Shown here: positions 22,234 through 35,535 of the stretch, in pieces
How the letters are laid out: every line of letters starts with the position of its first letter
Position numbering within the stretch: the first letter of the stretch is position 1
Source: Notolepis coatsorum
Taxonomy: Eukaryota; Chordata; Actinopteri; Aulopiformes; Paralepididae
Direction of reading: 5' to 3'
DNA length: 64,000 nucleotides
Assembly: GCA_963971535.1 (NCBI GenBank)
Contig: OZ020599.1
Coordinates: 97,261,120-97,325,119 of the forward strand
The notes under the pieces: generated by a model
What the model saw: the letters and a program-made list of their open reading frames with translations, nothing else
Database searches by the model: none
What the model was told of the DNA's origin: nothing
Translations under genes and position numbers: made by a program

Positions 22234-25200
22234 GAAGGTTATCCTATAACCCTAATTATATGATTGGCGTAGCTTTTCTGCTTCGCCTATGGGATACACT
22301 CAGCGCCTGTGCGCGTCCAATGAAAACTTTTCACATGTACCTTTCATTTGCCCGACCACGCCCACCTCCAGCCACTCAAAGCCCAGGTGTGCAGTCTACT
22401 TCTCCCTTCCGAGTCTGAATTTCAGCTAAACCCAGCCAAGGGTCCTCAGGGCTGCGATTAAAGCAGAAAAGCTACGCCAATCATATAACTAGGGTTATAG
22501 GATAACCTTCGTTATATTTCATTGGCTACACTTTTCTGCTTCGCCTATGGGACAATGGGCGAAGCAGGGCGCGTAGCCCCGACAAATGCACCCCCTGAGG
22601 TCCCCTTCATGACCATCAGAAAATTATGGGGGGAGACCCCCTCGCGCCTCCTAACGAGGAGCGGAGAGAAGGACACCAATCATACGCAGTGGGGCGCAGT
22701 TACCCCAAAATGCACAAGGTGAGTAGATCATGCGAAAAACCGCCATCTACCCCACCATGCACCCCGCCAGCCGCCCGGTAGCGGGATGCAGAAGGGGTTC
22801 CAGCTCTAAGAGCCGCACTCCTCCTTTACAGAGGCCATGGCCGCGAGACAGAACCCCCCCGAAGGTTCCGATGAGGACCAAAAGTCCTCACCCGGATTCA
22901 TGACAGCGCCATACCCCCCCCAGGGCCACCATGCTCCCTATCGAGCCGAGCGCAGAGAGAGGGAGTGCGCACATGCTTGACCGATGAGCCACAGAGGGCT
23001 GACGGCAAGCCCGCCCCACCCATTCCCACACCGGAAGCTCCGAGCCAGGCCTGCCGAGGCAGCCGCCAGTGAGCCTCCCGGAATACTGGGGCCTACAGGT
23101 GACCAGTACAGCAGAGCATGGCTGACACCCGGCGGACACTAGGATAAGACCGACCCCACCCGGCGCGGCCAAGGCGAGTCCTGTGTCCCCTAACGCAGCT
23201 GCCCCCCGTAAAACAGACAGGGGGTGTGCGTCCTGGCCGTAAGTCACAGAGGCACCAGAGGGACTGACCGCCCGAGAGCCACAGGCCTGCCCCGTCACCC
23301 TCTCTTGGGGATCTCTGGCTGCGTCTAACCAGATGAGCCCTCTCACCGAGCCCCCCAGGGGTTACAGGGACCTACAGGCTGACCAATACCTTAGTACTGT
23401 CAGCCTGCACGAGGGAAACCTACATAACAAAAAACTCCTTCCCATCTGTACACATAGAAAACGCTGTTTCTATGCTGTTCCGACAGATCCGGGGGCGCGC
23501 CCGGTTCTTAACGGCAGTGTTGAAAAACACCCAAAACCCGGGAGCACTGACCTCTAATTACCAATACGTTAGGCCGTAGGGAGGCAGAATAGGCCCACTA
23601 CCTCCCCACCGTATTGGGCCGGCACCCCACGTTAGAGGGAGTCAGCGAAGTCCGCCACGTGAGATGTGACACAGCCCAGTGGCGGAGGTCCCATATCAAA
23701 TGATTGACCAACCAATTGAAAACTACCTTTTCAATCCAACTTAACAGCTTGGAGAATGGGTACTCCACCGCACGCTCAATACACACTGCTGTAAAAGACG
23801 ATCAGAGATGTGGAACTCAGTCTAAACCCTCTACTCGTCATCCACTCACATACGAGTCAGGGAGAAAAACACAGCACAGTACCACTGTGCGTCTTTCAAC
23901 CCCATATTCGAATGACAAGCAGGGCCACTCTGTGTGGGCAGACGTCATCCCCCTTTGCAGCAGTAGGGGGGGCTGTCTAACCCATACTGAGGATGGAAAC
24001 CGTCACCATGCCTCCTCCCAAAATCAACGGATCGGGAGACATGCGTGGCATGGGTCTGAATCACTCCCCCTGTTCTCACAGAAAACGGGGGCAGACCCTT
24101 CAACCATTCCCCATTACTGGACCCGGAAAATCAACCTATTTCGCCAACAAAATTCAGAATGAAAGCGATTTTGTCTGGCCGTCATGTCTGTGACACCTGC
24201 TGTATCACAGCAGAGCCAGAAACAGAGCAAGACGAAAAAGGAACCTTGAATAAACAACCCGAACCAGGGAGGTGCGCACGCAACTGCCCTGGTTGCTAAC
24301 GCCAGAGCCAGCAAGGGTCCCCATATATCCGCCGACGGATATAGCGGGGAACCCCTTCTATGCAAAGGACAGATATGTAAATACAGATATGTAAATACAG
24401 ATATGTAAATACCATACGTCACCGCTTACCTTCTCCCAGTGGGAGCGGCAACGCAGCGTGTTGTCCGCGCTCATGGTTGACCAGAGGAGCTGGATGTAAG
24501 ATATTTATGAATAACTATAGTACAGCCCCACACATCAGGCCTTCTCCCGAAGGAGAAGACCGAAACGTTATATACACATATGAATAGATTGTAAAGGACC
24601 CCCTTCAGGCATAACGCCGGTCCCAATTTGAAACAACGGGACCAGACACCGCCCGCCTGCCTCCGGGCTGAGCGCCACCGGATACAGCGGCTTCAACGTT
24701 ATTATAAACAACACAGACTGCAGGGTCACTGAACAATCTAGTATCAGACACAGTCAGAAATCATACGAGGTATATTCTTATGGCGGATAAGACTAAAATG
24801 CCATATCCAACACACACGATCAAGCACAATGCCCCCACCGAGTGTAACGCCAGTTCCCATTCTTCAAATAAAAAGAAATGGAACTCCAAGCACCGCTCGC
24901 AATTCTCCAGGCTAAACGCCAGGAGGCAGCGGGGTCAAATCATATTACAATAATAATAGAATCGGTGGGGCACTTGACCAAAACCAGTATACCAGACAGT
25001 CATTTTACATGACTGAAAAAGGACCTGCTGACGGAAAAGGCACGAGACACGCCACCATTTCATCTCCCAGAGGAGAGGTAAAATGGCATATTCCATGGGG
25101 GATATGACTAAAACGTCATATCACAACACACACATGATTAGGTTCAAAGGCCCCCACCAAGCGTAATGCCAGTTCAAGTTTTCAATAGAAAAGATGGAAC

Positions 25201-25600
25201 CTCAAGCACCGCTCGCAGCTCCCCAGGCTAAACGCCAGGGGGCAGCGGGTTCAAAGCGCATTACAATAATAATAGGATGGAGGGCCACTGACCAAATCCA
25301 ACACATCAGACAGTCACTTTTCTCTACTGAAAAAGGACCTGCAGACGGAAAAGGCCACATCAGACATGGCAATGGAGGAATAATTGCACGTCTGTTGAAC
25401 AGAACCCACCGGTTTCATTCAGGCTTTTTTATTACAAAAAACAACATAAACAACAACAAACATCGTATGTACAGTGCAAAGAATAGAGGAATTATGTACA
25501 ACGTGGGCGAGAGGGGGGAGCGCTTTCCAGCGTCCCACTACCACAGTCGCACCCAACAATAAAACAATACGTACATAAAACCACCCAGGGCAACGGGGAA
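22234..25600 (-). mobile_element. DIRS-like element D
   Basis: The left 280 bp have the organisation of DIRS-type 3' regions. 22234-22293 is inverted at about 22455-22505, the repeats contain GCAGAAAAGCTACGCCAATC, and a GTT-containing junction (22507-22509) is followed by a second end-like copy (CTTTTCTGCTTCGCCTATGG). ACAAATGCACCCCCTGAGGT next to it is the same subterminal block found in elements A, B and C. The body is GC-rich with no intact domains. A GGSVS-like scrap near 22835-22860 aligns with the recombinase end of the other copies. The 5' end (right side) is not found, so the right limit is approximate. Confidence 0.55.
24597..25400. repeat. Three diverged tandem units inside D
   Basis: Units starting near 24597, 24829 and 25149 share CCCCCACCRAGYGTAAYGCC, CTCCAGGCTAAACGCCAG and GGACCTGCNGACGGAAAAGG blocks. 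The first unit is the most diverged, and the spacing is uneven (232 and 320 bp). Confidence 0.6.
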
Positions 25601-25689
25601 ACCCGTTACCTCCTTCTATTCACCTCCTTCGTGTCGTGGCCCGTCCACGGTTCCCCCGAAGGGCGAACCTGTAGTCCCGGTCTTCCGGG

Positions 25690-25770
25690 GGACAACAATT
25701 GTATCGACAGATTGCAGAATGGGTACAATGCAGTACGCCTCAATACACACAATTGTCAGGTGGATGTAGC
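25690..25770 (-). mobile_element. LINE 3' tail, (TCAA)n family fragment
   Basis: CGACAGATTGCAGAATGGGT, ACAATGCAGTACGCCTCAAT and ACACACAATTGTCAGG match the copies at 5067 and 30294. Diverged traces lie at 23701-23790 and 26908-26945. Confidence 0.6.
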
Positions 25771-27119
25771 CCAGGGCAAGACATAGTCTCATTCCTCTGG
25801 GCACCCCGTTCTCAATTTACCATATATATATTATATACACATATATATATATATACACACACATTATGTCCAAAACCAAAACTCCCCGTCGTCGTGCTAT
25901 TACATAACACGAGTGAGGAGTGTGGACATATGTGACGTACGTGGGTTGGTCATTATCATTATTACTGTATTTGGAAGACCATGTGAACATCAGATTAGTA
26001 TAATTAGTGTTATGTTATGTTTTGTATGTGTGTGTGTGTGAACATGAGAGCTGATGCTGTCTCTTCTTCTCTTCCTGTCAGGTGCTGCCCGTCCCTACAC
26101 TGAAGAGTGCTGATTGCCTAATGAGTGACAGCTGAGGGCAATCACTTCGAGAGGGACGGGTGGACAAGTAGCTGACAGGACACACACGTCGGGGCGCCTC
26201 ACTGTGTCATTTTGCCAGTGACCAAGTGGAGTGAGGTTGCCTCTGCTTGCCACTATTGTGTGGGATTATCATTGTGCTAGTTTATACCAATTGCCACTGT
26301 GTATGGACTATTGATTATGTGCTGCCTGCGTGGACCAAACCCTGTGTGGGGTATGTATATTGTTGGCCATTTTAGATTCATCCTACACTGTGAGCTACAT
26401 GGTTAGAGTGGGGTTTTCTTTGTTCCCAGATTGCCAACCACGTGGCAGGTGGTTGTGTGGTTAGTGTTTGTTTGTATTATATGTATATCTTGTTTGTCCT
26501 CCCCTACCTTTTCCCCTGTGCACCATGGAGGAGGTTTAAATCCCTACCTCCATTTAAATACATAATTTACTATTTGGAAAACGTCTTGTGTTGTGTCTTT
26601 TTTACCTACCTGGGACATTGTTTTGAAAGCATTTACTGAGAGAGGCTGCTTTTGCTCATGTGCAGCCAGCTCCAGTCATTATTCTGTGTGGTCCTTAGAC
26701 CTTCGTACATGACAACATACGAGACACATTTCAATATGTATATGTGACAGTGACGGTATATGGCCTAAACGGCCCCTCATACATTCCCCGTCCTCATGAA
26801 CACGAGTGGGGAATGTGAAGACACTTGCATGGCCCAGCGCGGCACTTCACTCTGTTAACACGGCGCGAGCCAGCATGACATATAGATTGACATAATATCG
26901 ATTGGAATCGTATCAACAGATTGTAGAATGGGTACAAGCAGTGCATTGCAGTAGTCGAGGCGAGACATGACTGTTGATTGCAGGAGGAGTTGGGTGGAGG
27001 AGTTGACCGGATCCTTCCTCTGCTGTCTTCATCTCTTATCGTCTGGATCAAAACAGATAATGTGACAACCACCAGATCTTCAGCCAGTATGGGACAGCTG
27101 AATTCTCATTAAAAACAGG
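25771..27119. other. No gene recognised
   Basis: It includes an AT-repeat stretch (25825-25860). There are also two hairpins with related stems, near 25880-25925 (CGTGCT...AACACGAGTGAGGAG) and 26784-26820 (CATTCCCCG...GTGGGGAATG). GT-rich sequence at 26090-26660 could be an LTR or a gene 3' region, but nothing fixes that. Confidence 0.35.
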
Positions 27120-27472
27120 CTGCATCTCTACCTATCAGCTATAAACAAGGTGGCCTTTTGGGATGTTAGATCCTAATGTGAAAAACTGTGATTTTACATG
27201 TCTTGCTATTATTTTACTTATTTTTACTTTTATCTCTACTCCCCACTATCCGCTGGGTGCATCCTCTGACCTTTATCATGTTTTGTAACAGATTACAGAA
27301 GCCTATTGGAACGTGAGGTTCTGATATGATTTGATTCATATATCTGCATTATTTTATCCCACTTTATGCTTTGCTCTTGCTGCTTGTTTTACACAGATTT
27401 TATGTCTTATTTCTTACTGATGTAAAGCACTTTGAACTGCAATTCCCTGTATGAAAGGTGCTATACAAATAA
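27120..27472 (+). mobile_element. LINE 3' UTR
   Basis: It ends GATGTAAAGCACTTTGAACT, GCAATTCCCTGTATGAAAGG, TGCTATACAAATAAAGTTAT, a very common teleost L2/CR1-like 3' end. The tail is the ATT repeat that follows. Confidence 0.75.
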
Positions 27473-28188
<716 letters not shown>

Positions 28189-28259
28189 CTGTATGTGTGT
28201 GTGTTTATCAGTATGACTTGCCAAAATGCAATTACAAAAATAACGATGGCTTGTGTCCT

Positions 28260-28363
28260 TTAACCCAGCCCTTCACTGCCACACGACAAAGGGTTAACCC
28301 TTTCACACCCACACTACAGGTAGTGAAGGGGTTAACCTTCTGTAGTGTGGTAGTGAAAGGGCT
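28260..28363. mobile_element. TTAA-delimited palindromic repeat
   Basis: TTTAACCCAGCCCTTCACTG, CCACACGACAAAGGGTTAAC, then an inversion near 28315-28325, and GTGGTAGTGAAAGGGCTAAT at the end. It is two short arms of the family. Confidence 0.75.
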
Positions 28364-29120
28364 AATGGTGTTGGTTATTTTCTTCTCCCTGGATAGAGAA
28401 GAAAGCAGCACAGTAATGTAAAATGCATTAATGTTGCCTCTTACGGTACAGTATACAGTACGTGTAATGACCTATGCGACATGTCCATGAGAGCATTATT
28501 ATAGGTCTGTGGTGGCTTTTTACACAGCCTAACAGTGCCATTAGTGGTTGCTATAACAACATTATGAGTTAATAACTCATATGGATAATCACATGGATGC
28601 CAAACACTCTCCAGCATTCAACAATGACATGCACTGCACTAGTTTAGACTCTCCTGTGGAGAAACTCAAGTGCTGTGGACTTTTTATTTTCCATCTCTGG
28701 TGTTTACCTACATCATTTAAATGACATGACTCACTTTTTCTTTTGAATCCTGACAGAATCATCCTGGGTGACATGGGCATCACCGGAAGGGTAACATTGT
28801 GGTTTGTTGTTACATCCCTTGAACCCATGTGCCAAAATTTGATTTATTTTTTTATTGGAATTCTATCAAATATAAAATAAATAAATATATAAAGAGGGAA
28901 ATGAGAGGGAAATGAGCCATTCCCTAACCCTGCACTTGAATGAATGGTATGATGTGGACACTCTAATTGTTTGAAGAATTGAGTTCCATTGGTGGGATGC
29001 TCTGTATGAAAAGACGGCCTGGCCAAATACACTTTTTTTTAAAGGGATTGTACAGTCCCCCCTTGCCGCACCTCTAGTGTTCCTGGTTGAGGCAGACTTG
29101 AGGTTGATGAGGTTGATGTC
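28364..29120. other. No gene recognised
   Basis: Nothing supportable was seen in this stretch. Confidence 0.35.
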
Positions 29121-29299
<179 letters not shown>

Positions 29300-29551
29300 G
29301 TAGGTAGGGGAGGGGGGGTAACTTTATCCAAGGTTTTTATCCAAGGTTTCATCCAAGGTTTTATGCAAGGTCCTTTGTGATAATTTATGGAATTGTATAC
29401 GTACCCTTTGTCCTTTTCGGGTATTTTGGACAACTTAAAAAGAAAAATTATAATAATTGTGCCGAAACCAATGTGCAAGTGAAATGCCTCGCTGTGCTAC
29501 TATGGACTGAAGCAAGTGACATTCAACACATTCACTTTTCTAATCCATGCA

Positions 29552-29676
29552 CCTTAACCCTTTCACTGCCACACTACAGAAGGTTAACCCTTTACTATCA
29601 CACTACCGACGGTTACCGTCGGTAGTGTGATAGTAAAGGGTTAACCTTCTGTAGTGTGGCAGTGAAAGGGTTAAGG
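29552..29676. mobile_element. Perfect 125-bp palindrome of the TTAA family
   Basis: The two 62-base arms are exact complements around a single base at 29614. Outer ends are CCTTAACCCTTTCACTGCC and its complement, and the centre is ACCGACGGT-T-ACCGTCGGT. TTAA lies at 29554-29557 and 29671-29674. Each arm holds two units. Confidence 0.9.
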
Positions 29677-29828
29677 CTACTATGGAGGGTGACATCATGG
29701 ACAGATAATTCTGTGACATAGCCATGGCATAGCCTATACTTAGGTTAAATTGAAATTATGTTGTGTTGTTGGGTGCTCTTTCCCTTGCGGGCAATCTTCT
29801 TTAGGTTCATGAGCTGCTGACATCACAG

Positions 29829-30020
<192 letters not shown>

Positions 30021-30107
30021 CAATATACCTTGCTTTTGAAAAGGAGCATTGTCATTGAACGCTTGGCCATACATACATCTGTACACATCTAATTAGCACC
30101 ACACTCA

Positions 30108-30280
30108 GTAGTACTAATTTGTATATTTTGTACCAAGTTTAACCACCTGTACCTACATTGTATATAGCTGTTGCACTTTACTGCTACATTTGCACTCTGG
30201 TTGGATGCCAAACTTATTTTCGTTGTACTGTACTTGTGCTGTATGATGACAATACATATGAATCGAATCGAAGCTAATCT
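30108..30280 (+). mobile_element. LINE 3' end
   Basis: TTATTTTCGTTGTACTGTAC, TTGTGCTGTATGATGACAAT, ACATATGAATCGAATCG is a common non-LTR 3' end with a short-repeat tail. Confidence 0.6.
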
Positions 30281-30293
30281 AATACTGACAACA

Positions 30294-30440
30294 TTGATTG
30301 ATTGATTGAACATTTTATTAACAGATTGCAGAATGGGTACAATACAGTACAGCTCAATACACACAATTGTTAAGGGGATGCAGACCAGAGAAAGACGTTT
30401 GTCTTGTTTACACCAGGGTCCCCCATTTTCAATTCATCAT
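30294..30440 (-). mobile_element. LINE 3' tail, (TCAA)n family
   Basis: TTGATTGATTGATTGAAC precedes TTTTATTAACAGATTGCAGA, ATGGGTACAATACAGTACAG and AAGGGGATGCAGACCAGAGA. It is the clearest copy, and is repeated at 30573. Confidence 0.75.
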
Positions 30441-30519
30441 AACATATATGACATACATGACGTACTGTTGCATCTAGACATTTATGACATACCAGATCTA
30501 CAAAAATACATAGGCTATG

Positions 30520-30572
30520 TGTCAATGAATGAATGAATGAATGAATGAATGAATGAATGAATGAATGAATGA
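30520..30572. repeat. (GAAT)n microsatellite
   Basis: About 13 tetranucleotide units, ending where the next LINE tail copy begins. It is probably that copy's own tail. Confidence 0.9.
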
Positions 30573-30705
30573 ATTATGAAAACTTTATTTAACAGATTGC
30601 AGAATGGGTATACAATACACAGCTCAATACACACAATTGTTAAGGGGATGCAGACCAGAGAAAGACGTTTGTCTTGTTTACATCCATTTTCAATCACCTT
30701 TATGC
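30573..30705 (-). mobile_element. LINE 3' tail, second copy
   Basis: It repeats CTTTATTTAACAGATTGCAG, ACACACAATTGTTAAGGGGA and AGAAAGACGTTTGTCTTGTT from 30294-30440 in the same orientation. Confidence 0.75.
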
Positions 30706-30739
30706 ATGACAGTTTATTTGTTTTCTATGAGCTGAATGC

Positions 30740-31210
30740 TTTGCTCGCGGGCCCTCAGTTGCCCCCACCCCACCACCCCCACCACCCCTGTCATCCCGTG
30801 GCTCCATATCAATGGACCAAACCGCCGCAGCATCACTGGCCTCAGAACTGCGTCTTCCCTGCTGTGATGGTGATGATGATGGTACCCGCTGTATAGCCGG
30901 CGAGCTGCTGCGACCGAAACTCGGAACGGTCGAGACAGGCAGGAGGAGGAGGACCAGCGAAACGAATTACAACAAGCGAAATAATATTTCCGAAGGAGAG
31001 GCAATTATAAGACATTTCTATCAGTGTTTTATAGGACCGCGGTGTTTACCTTTCGCCCACCAACACATAGGGGATAGTCAGAGTCTATAATAAACACTGC
31101 CGGCTTTCAAGAACATAACGGCCGACATGTAAGAGCTGGATAACTATTCCCGTTTCGACCGACGACACCCATCTGTAGTACCGCTGATTAGAGTAAAATG
31201 AAAAAAGGTA
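30740..31210 (+). other. CpG-bearing block with possible first exon
   Basis: This is one of the few stretches with no repeat-family sequence and many CpG dinucleotides (30890-31170). Near its end, an ATG at 31198 is followed by AAAAAAG and then GTAAGC, so a very short coding start would meet a donor-like site. I cannot identify a gene, and the overlapping frames on both strands argue for caution. Confidence 0.2.
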
Positions 31211-32124
31211 AGCTTTATTTCCAGTTACTTTGCTCTTTACATCGGTCGTTTTATGTGGGGTGGGAAATTGGAATGTCGGAATGAAAAGAATGGATATCCT
31301 ACGTTGGAACGATTTGAAATGACGGTTTCCCTTCTTGATTTTGGGCTATATAGTCGCACTTTTCGATGAGAAAATGTGTTACTTACCGATGTAGTCTATT
31401 ATGTGACTTGACATAATGTCAACAGCCTGTTTAGCATGAGTTTGGGTCCAATTCGTTTCACCTGGAGTCAGTGGGGGCTGCTGGCTCCAGATCAGCGGAT
31501 CCATCCACTGTCTGGAGAGGTTGCAAAATGATGGCAAACAATCTCGGTTGGTTCGTTGGATGAATCAGTATTTCGTCTTATGAAATATGATTAATTATCC
31601 GTGTCATTGTTTATGTTTCTGACATGATTAGGCAGGAATTATGAGGTTGTATGATTAACGTTGAACAAAGTTATAAAAGTGCAAGCCCCCCCCCCTACTG
31701 GGAACGTCTAGGAAAATGAAGAAAATCAGCACCTCAAACATTTGAAAAAGAAAATCGGTTGCATTTTAGGCTATCCCCTATATTATATATTATATTATAC
31801 ATTATAGGCTATAATGTAGGATATAGACTAAAACAATCTCTAGTCTTCACCTACCCCCACATTATCTATAGAGGTTAGACTTGGCTTGTGAGCGCTCAAG
31901 TGTGGTTTAAATGCGTTTTTGTCAAGTCAGAAAATCTCAAGACAAGACTTGGACGTTTATGCTGGGGAAAACTACAGCATATGATTCAGTTTATCACTAT
32001 ATGAGGCTGAGGTATTATAATAGTAGGCCACCTTTGCACTTATCAGTAACAAATGCTTCCATTTGTGGCACAATTATAGACGGCATGTTTTTAGTTATTT
32101 TGTGAGCCGTTATGTGTGGAATAG
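31211..32124. other. No gene recognised
   Basis: AT-rich and unidentified, with a C-run at 31687-31695. Confidence 0.35.
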
Positions 32125-32700
<576 letters not shown>

Positions 32701-32890
32701 GCTGTCCTAAAGACGAGGCTGAGTCAGGGGGCGGATCGATCCGTCAGTTTGCATCGAGGCCTGGGGCTACAGTTTGTTGTTGTCAAACAGGGCTCCCTAC
32801 AATTAAAAGCCCATTTGGTCAGCAGAGGTCTGTTTAATAATTCATCCCCAGCCCGATTTGGCCACAAATCCGTGGATGGTCCAGTGAAGG

Positions 32891-32965
32891 GTGTCGGTGT
32901 GGCAGAGCTCAGTGTCTCCCAGCAGAGGCACACAGTCGGTGTGGCAGAGCTCAGTGTCTCCCACT
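32891..32965. repeat. Short direct duplication
   Basis: GTCGGTGTGGCAGAGCTCAG followed by TGTCTCCCA occurs twice, about 45 bp apart. Confidence 0.85.
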
Positions 32966-33346
32966 GGCCTTACTGACAGCCAAGGGACTGCACATAAACA
33001 CACATGCATACATGTTGTATGCTGCTGTATACAAGCTTTAATTAAAGGCCCAATCTGTAATCCAAATGTAACCAAATGGGTACCCCCACCAAAGGGACGG
33101 AGGCACGTTTTCAATCTCTTGTTGACCGAATGAGGTCATGATACAGTGGCTTAACACTTTAGACAACGTGTTTTCATTCTATTGTTGGTTGACTGAGTCT
33201 GAGGTCTTGTCTAGTGTTAGCCACCAACGTGTTTTCAATCTCTTGTTGACTGAATGAGGTCTTGATACACTGGCTAACTATAGACAACAGGTGATAATGG
33301 GAACACTGGAGTAAAGTGGACCTGTATATTCAGATTTACAGTGTGT

Positions 33347-33479
33347 TGACCCTTTCACTGCGACAATACAGAAGGCTAACCCTTTCACTGCCACACGACA
33401 AAGTGTTAATTAACGGTTAACCGCTTGTAGTGCGGTAGTGAAAGGTTAACCTTCTGTAGTGTGGTAGTGAAAGGGTTAT
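33347..33479. mobile_element. TTAA-delimited palindromic repeat
   Basis: TTGACCCTTTCACTGCGAC on the left and GTGGTAGTGAAAGGGTTATT on the right, with the inversion at TTAATTAACGGTTAACCG (about 33406-33423). Confidence 0.8.
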
Positions 33480-33604
33480 TAAGAAAGTTCCCAAAAGCCT
33501 ATTTTCAAACCATAAGCATGTATATATAATATGTGCGTGTGTGAATATATATTTAAACAAGATTGTTTTCTTGACAAATCGGTGGCAAAAGAAGCCTGAC
33601 TTAC

Positions 33605-33874
33605 GATTGAGCAGCGCTAGTACCGCGGCTATAGTCATCCAGAAGATACCCAGGAGGTTGAGAGTAGCTTCTAACCCGCTTGACAGAAGAGCAGCTAATT
33701 AAAACATCCCGCTCACCGCTGCAGGTGCTGCTCTTAGTCACTAGGGTTCCCATGTCAGGGCTGCTGCCTGCCGGGGCGCCGACGGCCACGACGATGCCAC
33801 TGCCAGGGAGTTTAAAGGAAACTGAGTCTGAGTCTGGCCCGAGTCCAGAATGGTGGGTGTTCTCATAGTGAAGA
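33605..33874 (-). other. Possible coding exon of an unknown gene
   Basis: On the minus strand this 270-bp block is open in one phase throughout. It is preceded by a plausible acceptor (pyrimidine-rich, CTTCCTGGCATCAG) and followed by a consensus donor (GTAAGT, complement of 33599-33604). The predicted peptide (for example PGYLLDDYSRGTSAAQS at its end) resembles nothing I know. It is GC-richer than its flanks and free of known repeats. A chance open frame is quite possible. Confidence 0.25.
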
Positions 33875-34267
33875 CTGATGCCAGGAAGTACAGGTGATTA
33901 GACAAGATACTATAGAGGGAGGTGTAGTGGTTACGTCATTGTTGTTTCCGGCGCGGTCCACCTAGCTTGAAATCGCAATGTATTTCCAATGGACGCATTT
34001 CTAAATCGTCTCGTTTTAAAACGAATAAAGCATGAACATTGGCATGGTGTACCTTTTCTGTGTGTATGCATCCACAATATATAGCTCAACATGAAAAAAT
34101 GCGCAATTAATTGTAAAGGTAGCGAAATAACAACATTTATGTTTTCATTCAATGAGGAACTACACTTCACTCTGTCAATGGCCGTGACGTGTATTAGGCT
34201 ACAGCGCTGAACGACAGGCGTTCTACTGGTAAGTGTAGTTATTACTCATTGATTTGAGAACATTATT

Positions 34268-34440
34268 TCAAGTTTTGTTTTATTTGTCACATATAAGGTA
34301 CTTGTACATTACAGTGAAATGCTTGGTTCTGTATTCGCCTCCTGAGATTGTGCTTCATACAGTAAAAAAAAAGAGTAAAAAGAATAAAGACCAAACACTA
34401 TACTAAATATACAATATACAAAACTATAGTACAAAATGCA
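34268..34440 (-). mobile_element. LINE 3' end
   Basis: GTTTTATTTGTCACATATAA, TTACAGTGAAATGCTTGGTT is the complement of a familiar fish non-LTR 3' end. Confidence 0.55.
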
Positions 34441-34597
34441 AACAAAATGCAAAATCATGATATCATCAATCATCAATCAATCATCATCATCAATCATATG
34501 ACGATGACTACATTTGTTTCACCTTTGTTCTCGACTCGGCTTCCTTTCTGTCGTCTTCAACAAGTTACTGAAGACATTTAAAAATAACAGGAGAATC

Positions 34598-34656
34598 GTG
34601 AAATTTAGGAGCACACAAAGAAATGTAGGAGCACACAAAGAAATGTAGGAGCACAG
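34598..34656. repeat. 20-bp tandem repeat, about three units
   Basis: The unit AAATGTAGGAGCACACAAAG is repeated nearly three times. Confidence 0.85.
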
Positions 34657-35104
34657 TGAAACATTTTGAGTTTATTACAAACTATTTATTACATGCATAT
34701 TATACTGTGCGTGCGTGCATGTGCATACTAAGGGACACACATCTGTGCAATAGCACATACCACCAAAATCACACATTGGCCCATGCCTACTAGACGTAAG
34801 GGATATAGGTTGTCCAGCTGCTTTTGTATGTTGTAGTGCTGTCACGATAATACCAACATTTAGACTTCGATACCAATAGGAAAGATAATGGAATAATGGA
34901 TTAGATGACAGAACATGGACAATTCTCTATACAATTCTTTAATTCATTATAATTTAAATTAATATTTTGACGCTGTTGAAACGTAAATAATCAAAAATAA
35001 CAAAATTATTCTGTTACAGCTGCTGAGCTATATATACTATTGCTAATGTCCATCAATATCTTCCTTTTGACTGAAATAGGTTCAAGAATCAAATCAGGAT
35101 TGTT

Positions 35105-35107
<3 letters not shown>
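34657..35107. other. No gene recognised
   Basis: Unidentified AT-rich sequence. Confidence 0.35.

Positions 35108-35187
<80 letters not shown>
35108..35187. repeat. (GA)n microsatellite
   Basis: A pure GA array of about 80 bp followed by a G-run. Confidence 0.97.
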
Positions 35188-35193
<6 letters not shown>

Positions 35194-35331
35194 GGGGGGA
35201 GCGACAGAGACGGACGGACTCAGACCCCCCTTCCCTCACTATCGGATGCCTCTGAGCGTTCCCAGGGATAGCTTAGTTAGCGTTAGCAGCTATCATTAGT
35301 TAAGGTTTTAGCCCGACGTGGGCATTCCAGA

Positions 35332-35457
35332 ATGGAGAGGATGCAAAGCATGTTAGACCCGTTGCTCGCAGACGCAGAGTTTACATCACACATAGAAACA
35401 GCGCGACTCGCGAGAGAAGTTGTCACACAGCTGTCAAACGCAGGGCTGAAGAGCTAG
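35332..35457 (+). other. Small open frame, unknown
   Basis: A 41-codon frame starts ATGGAGAGGATG and ends TAG, with a predicted helical peptide (MERMQSMLDPLLADAEF at the start). It lies just before a hAT-like terminus and might be transposon-derived or part of an unrecognised exon. No family match. Confidence 0.15.
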
Positions 35458-35535
35458 ATTGCTTCTAGAATTGAAGGTCTGCTCTGCTGTGTCTGTTATG
35501 AAATGACAATTGTGCGTTGACACACCCACTACGCA

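Noticed and set aside
22888-23346. 152-codon minus-strand frame in element D
   Set aside because: No DIRS or other domain recognised; the GC-rich composition explains the open frame.
26090-26660. A solo LTR
   Set aside because: GT-rich sequence suggested it, but I found no matching ends, target duplication or primer-binding site.
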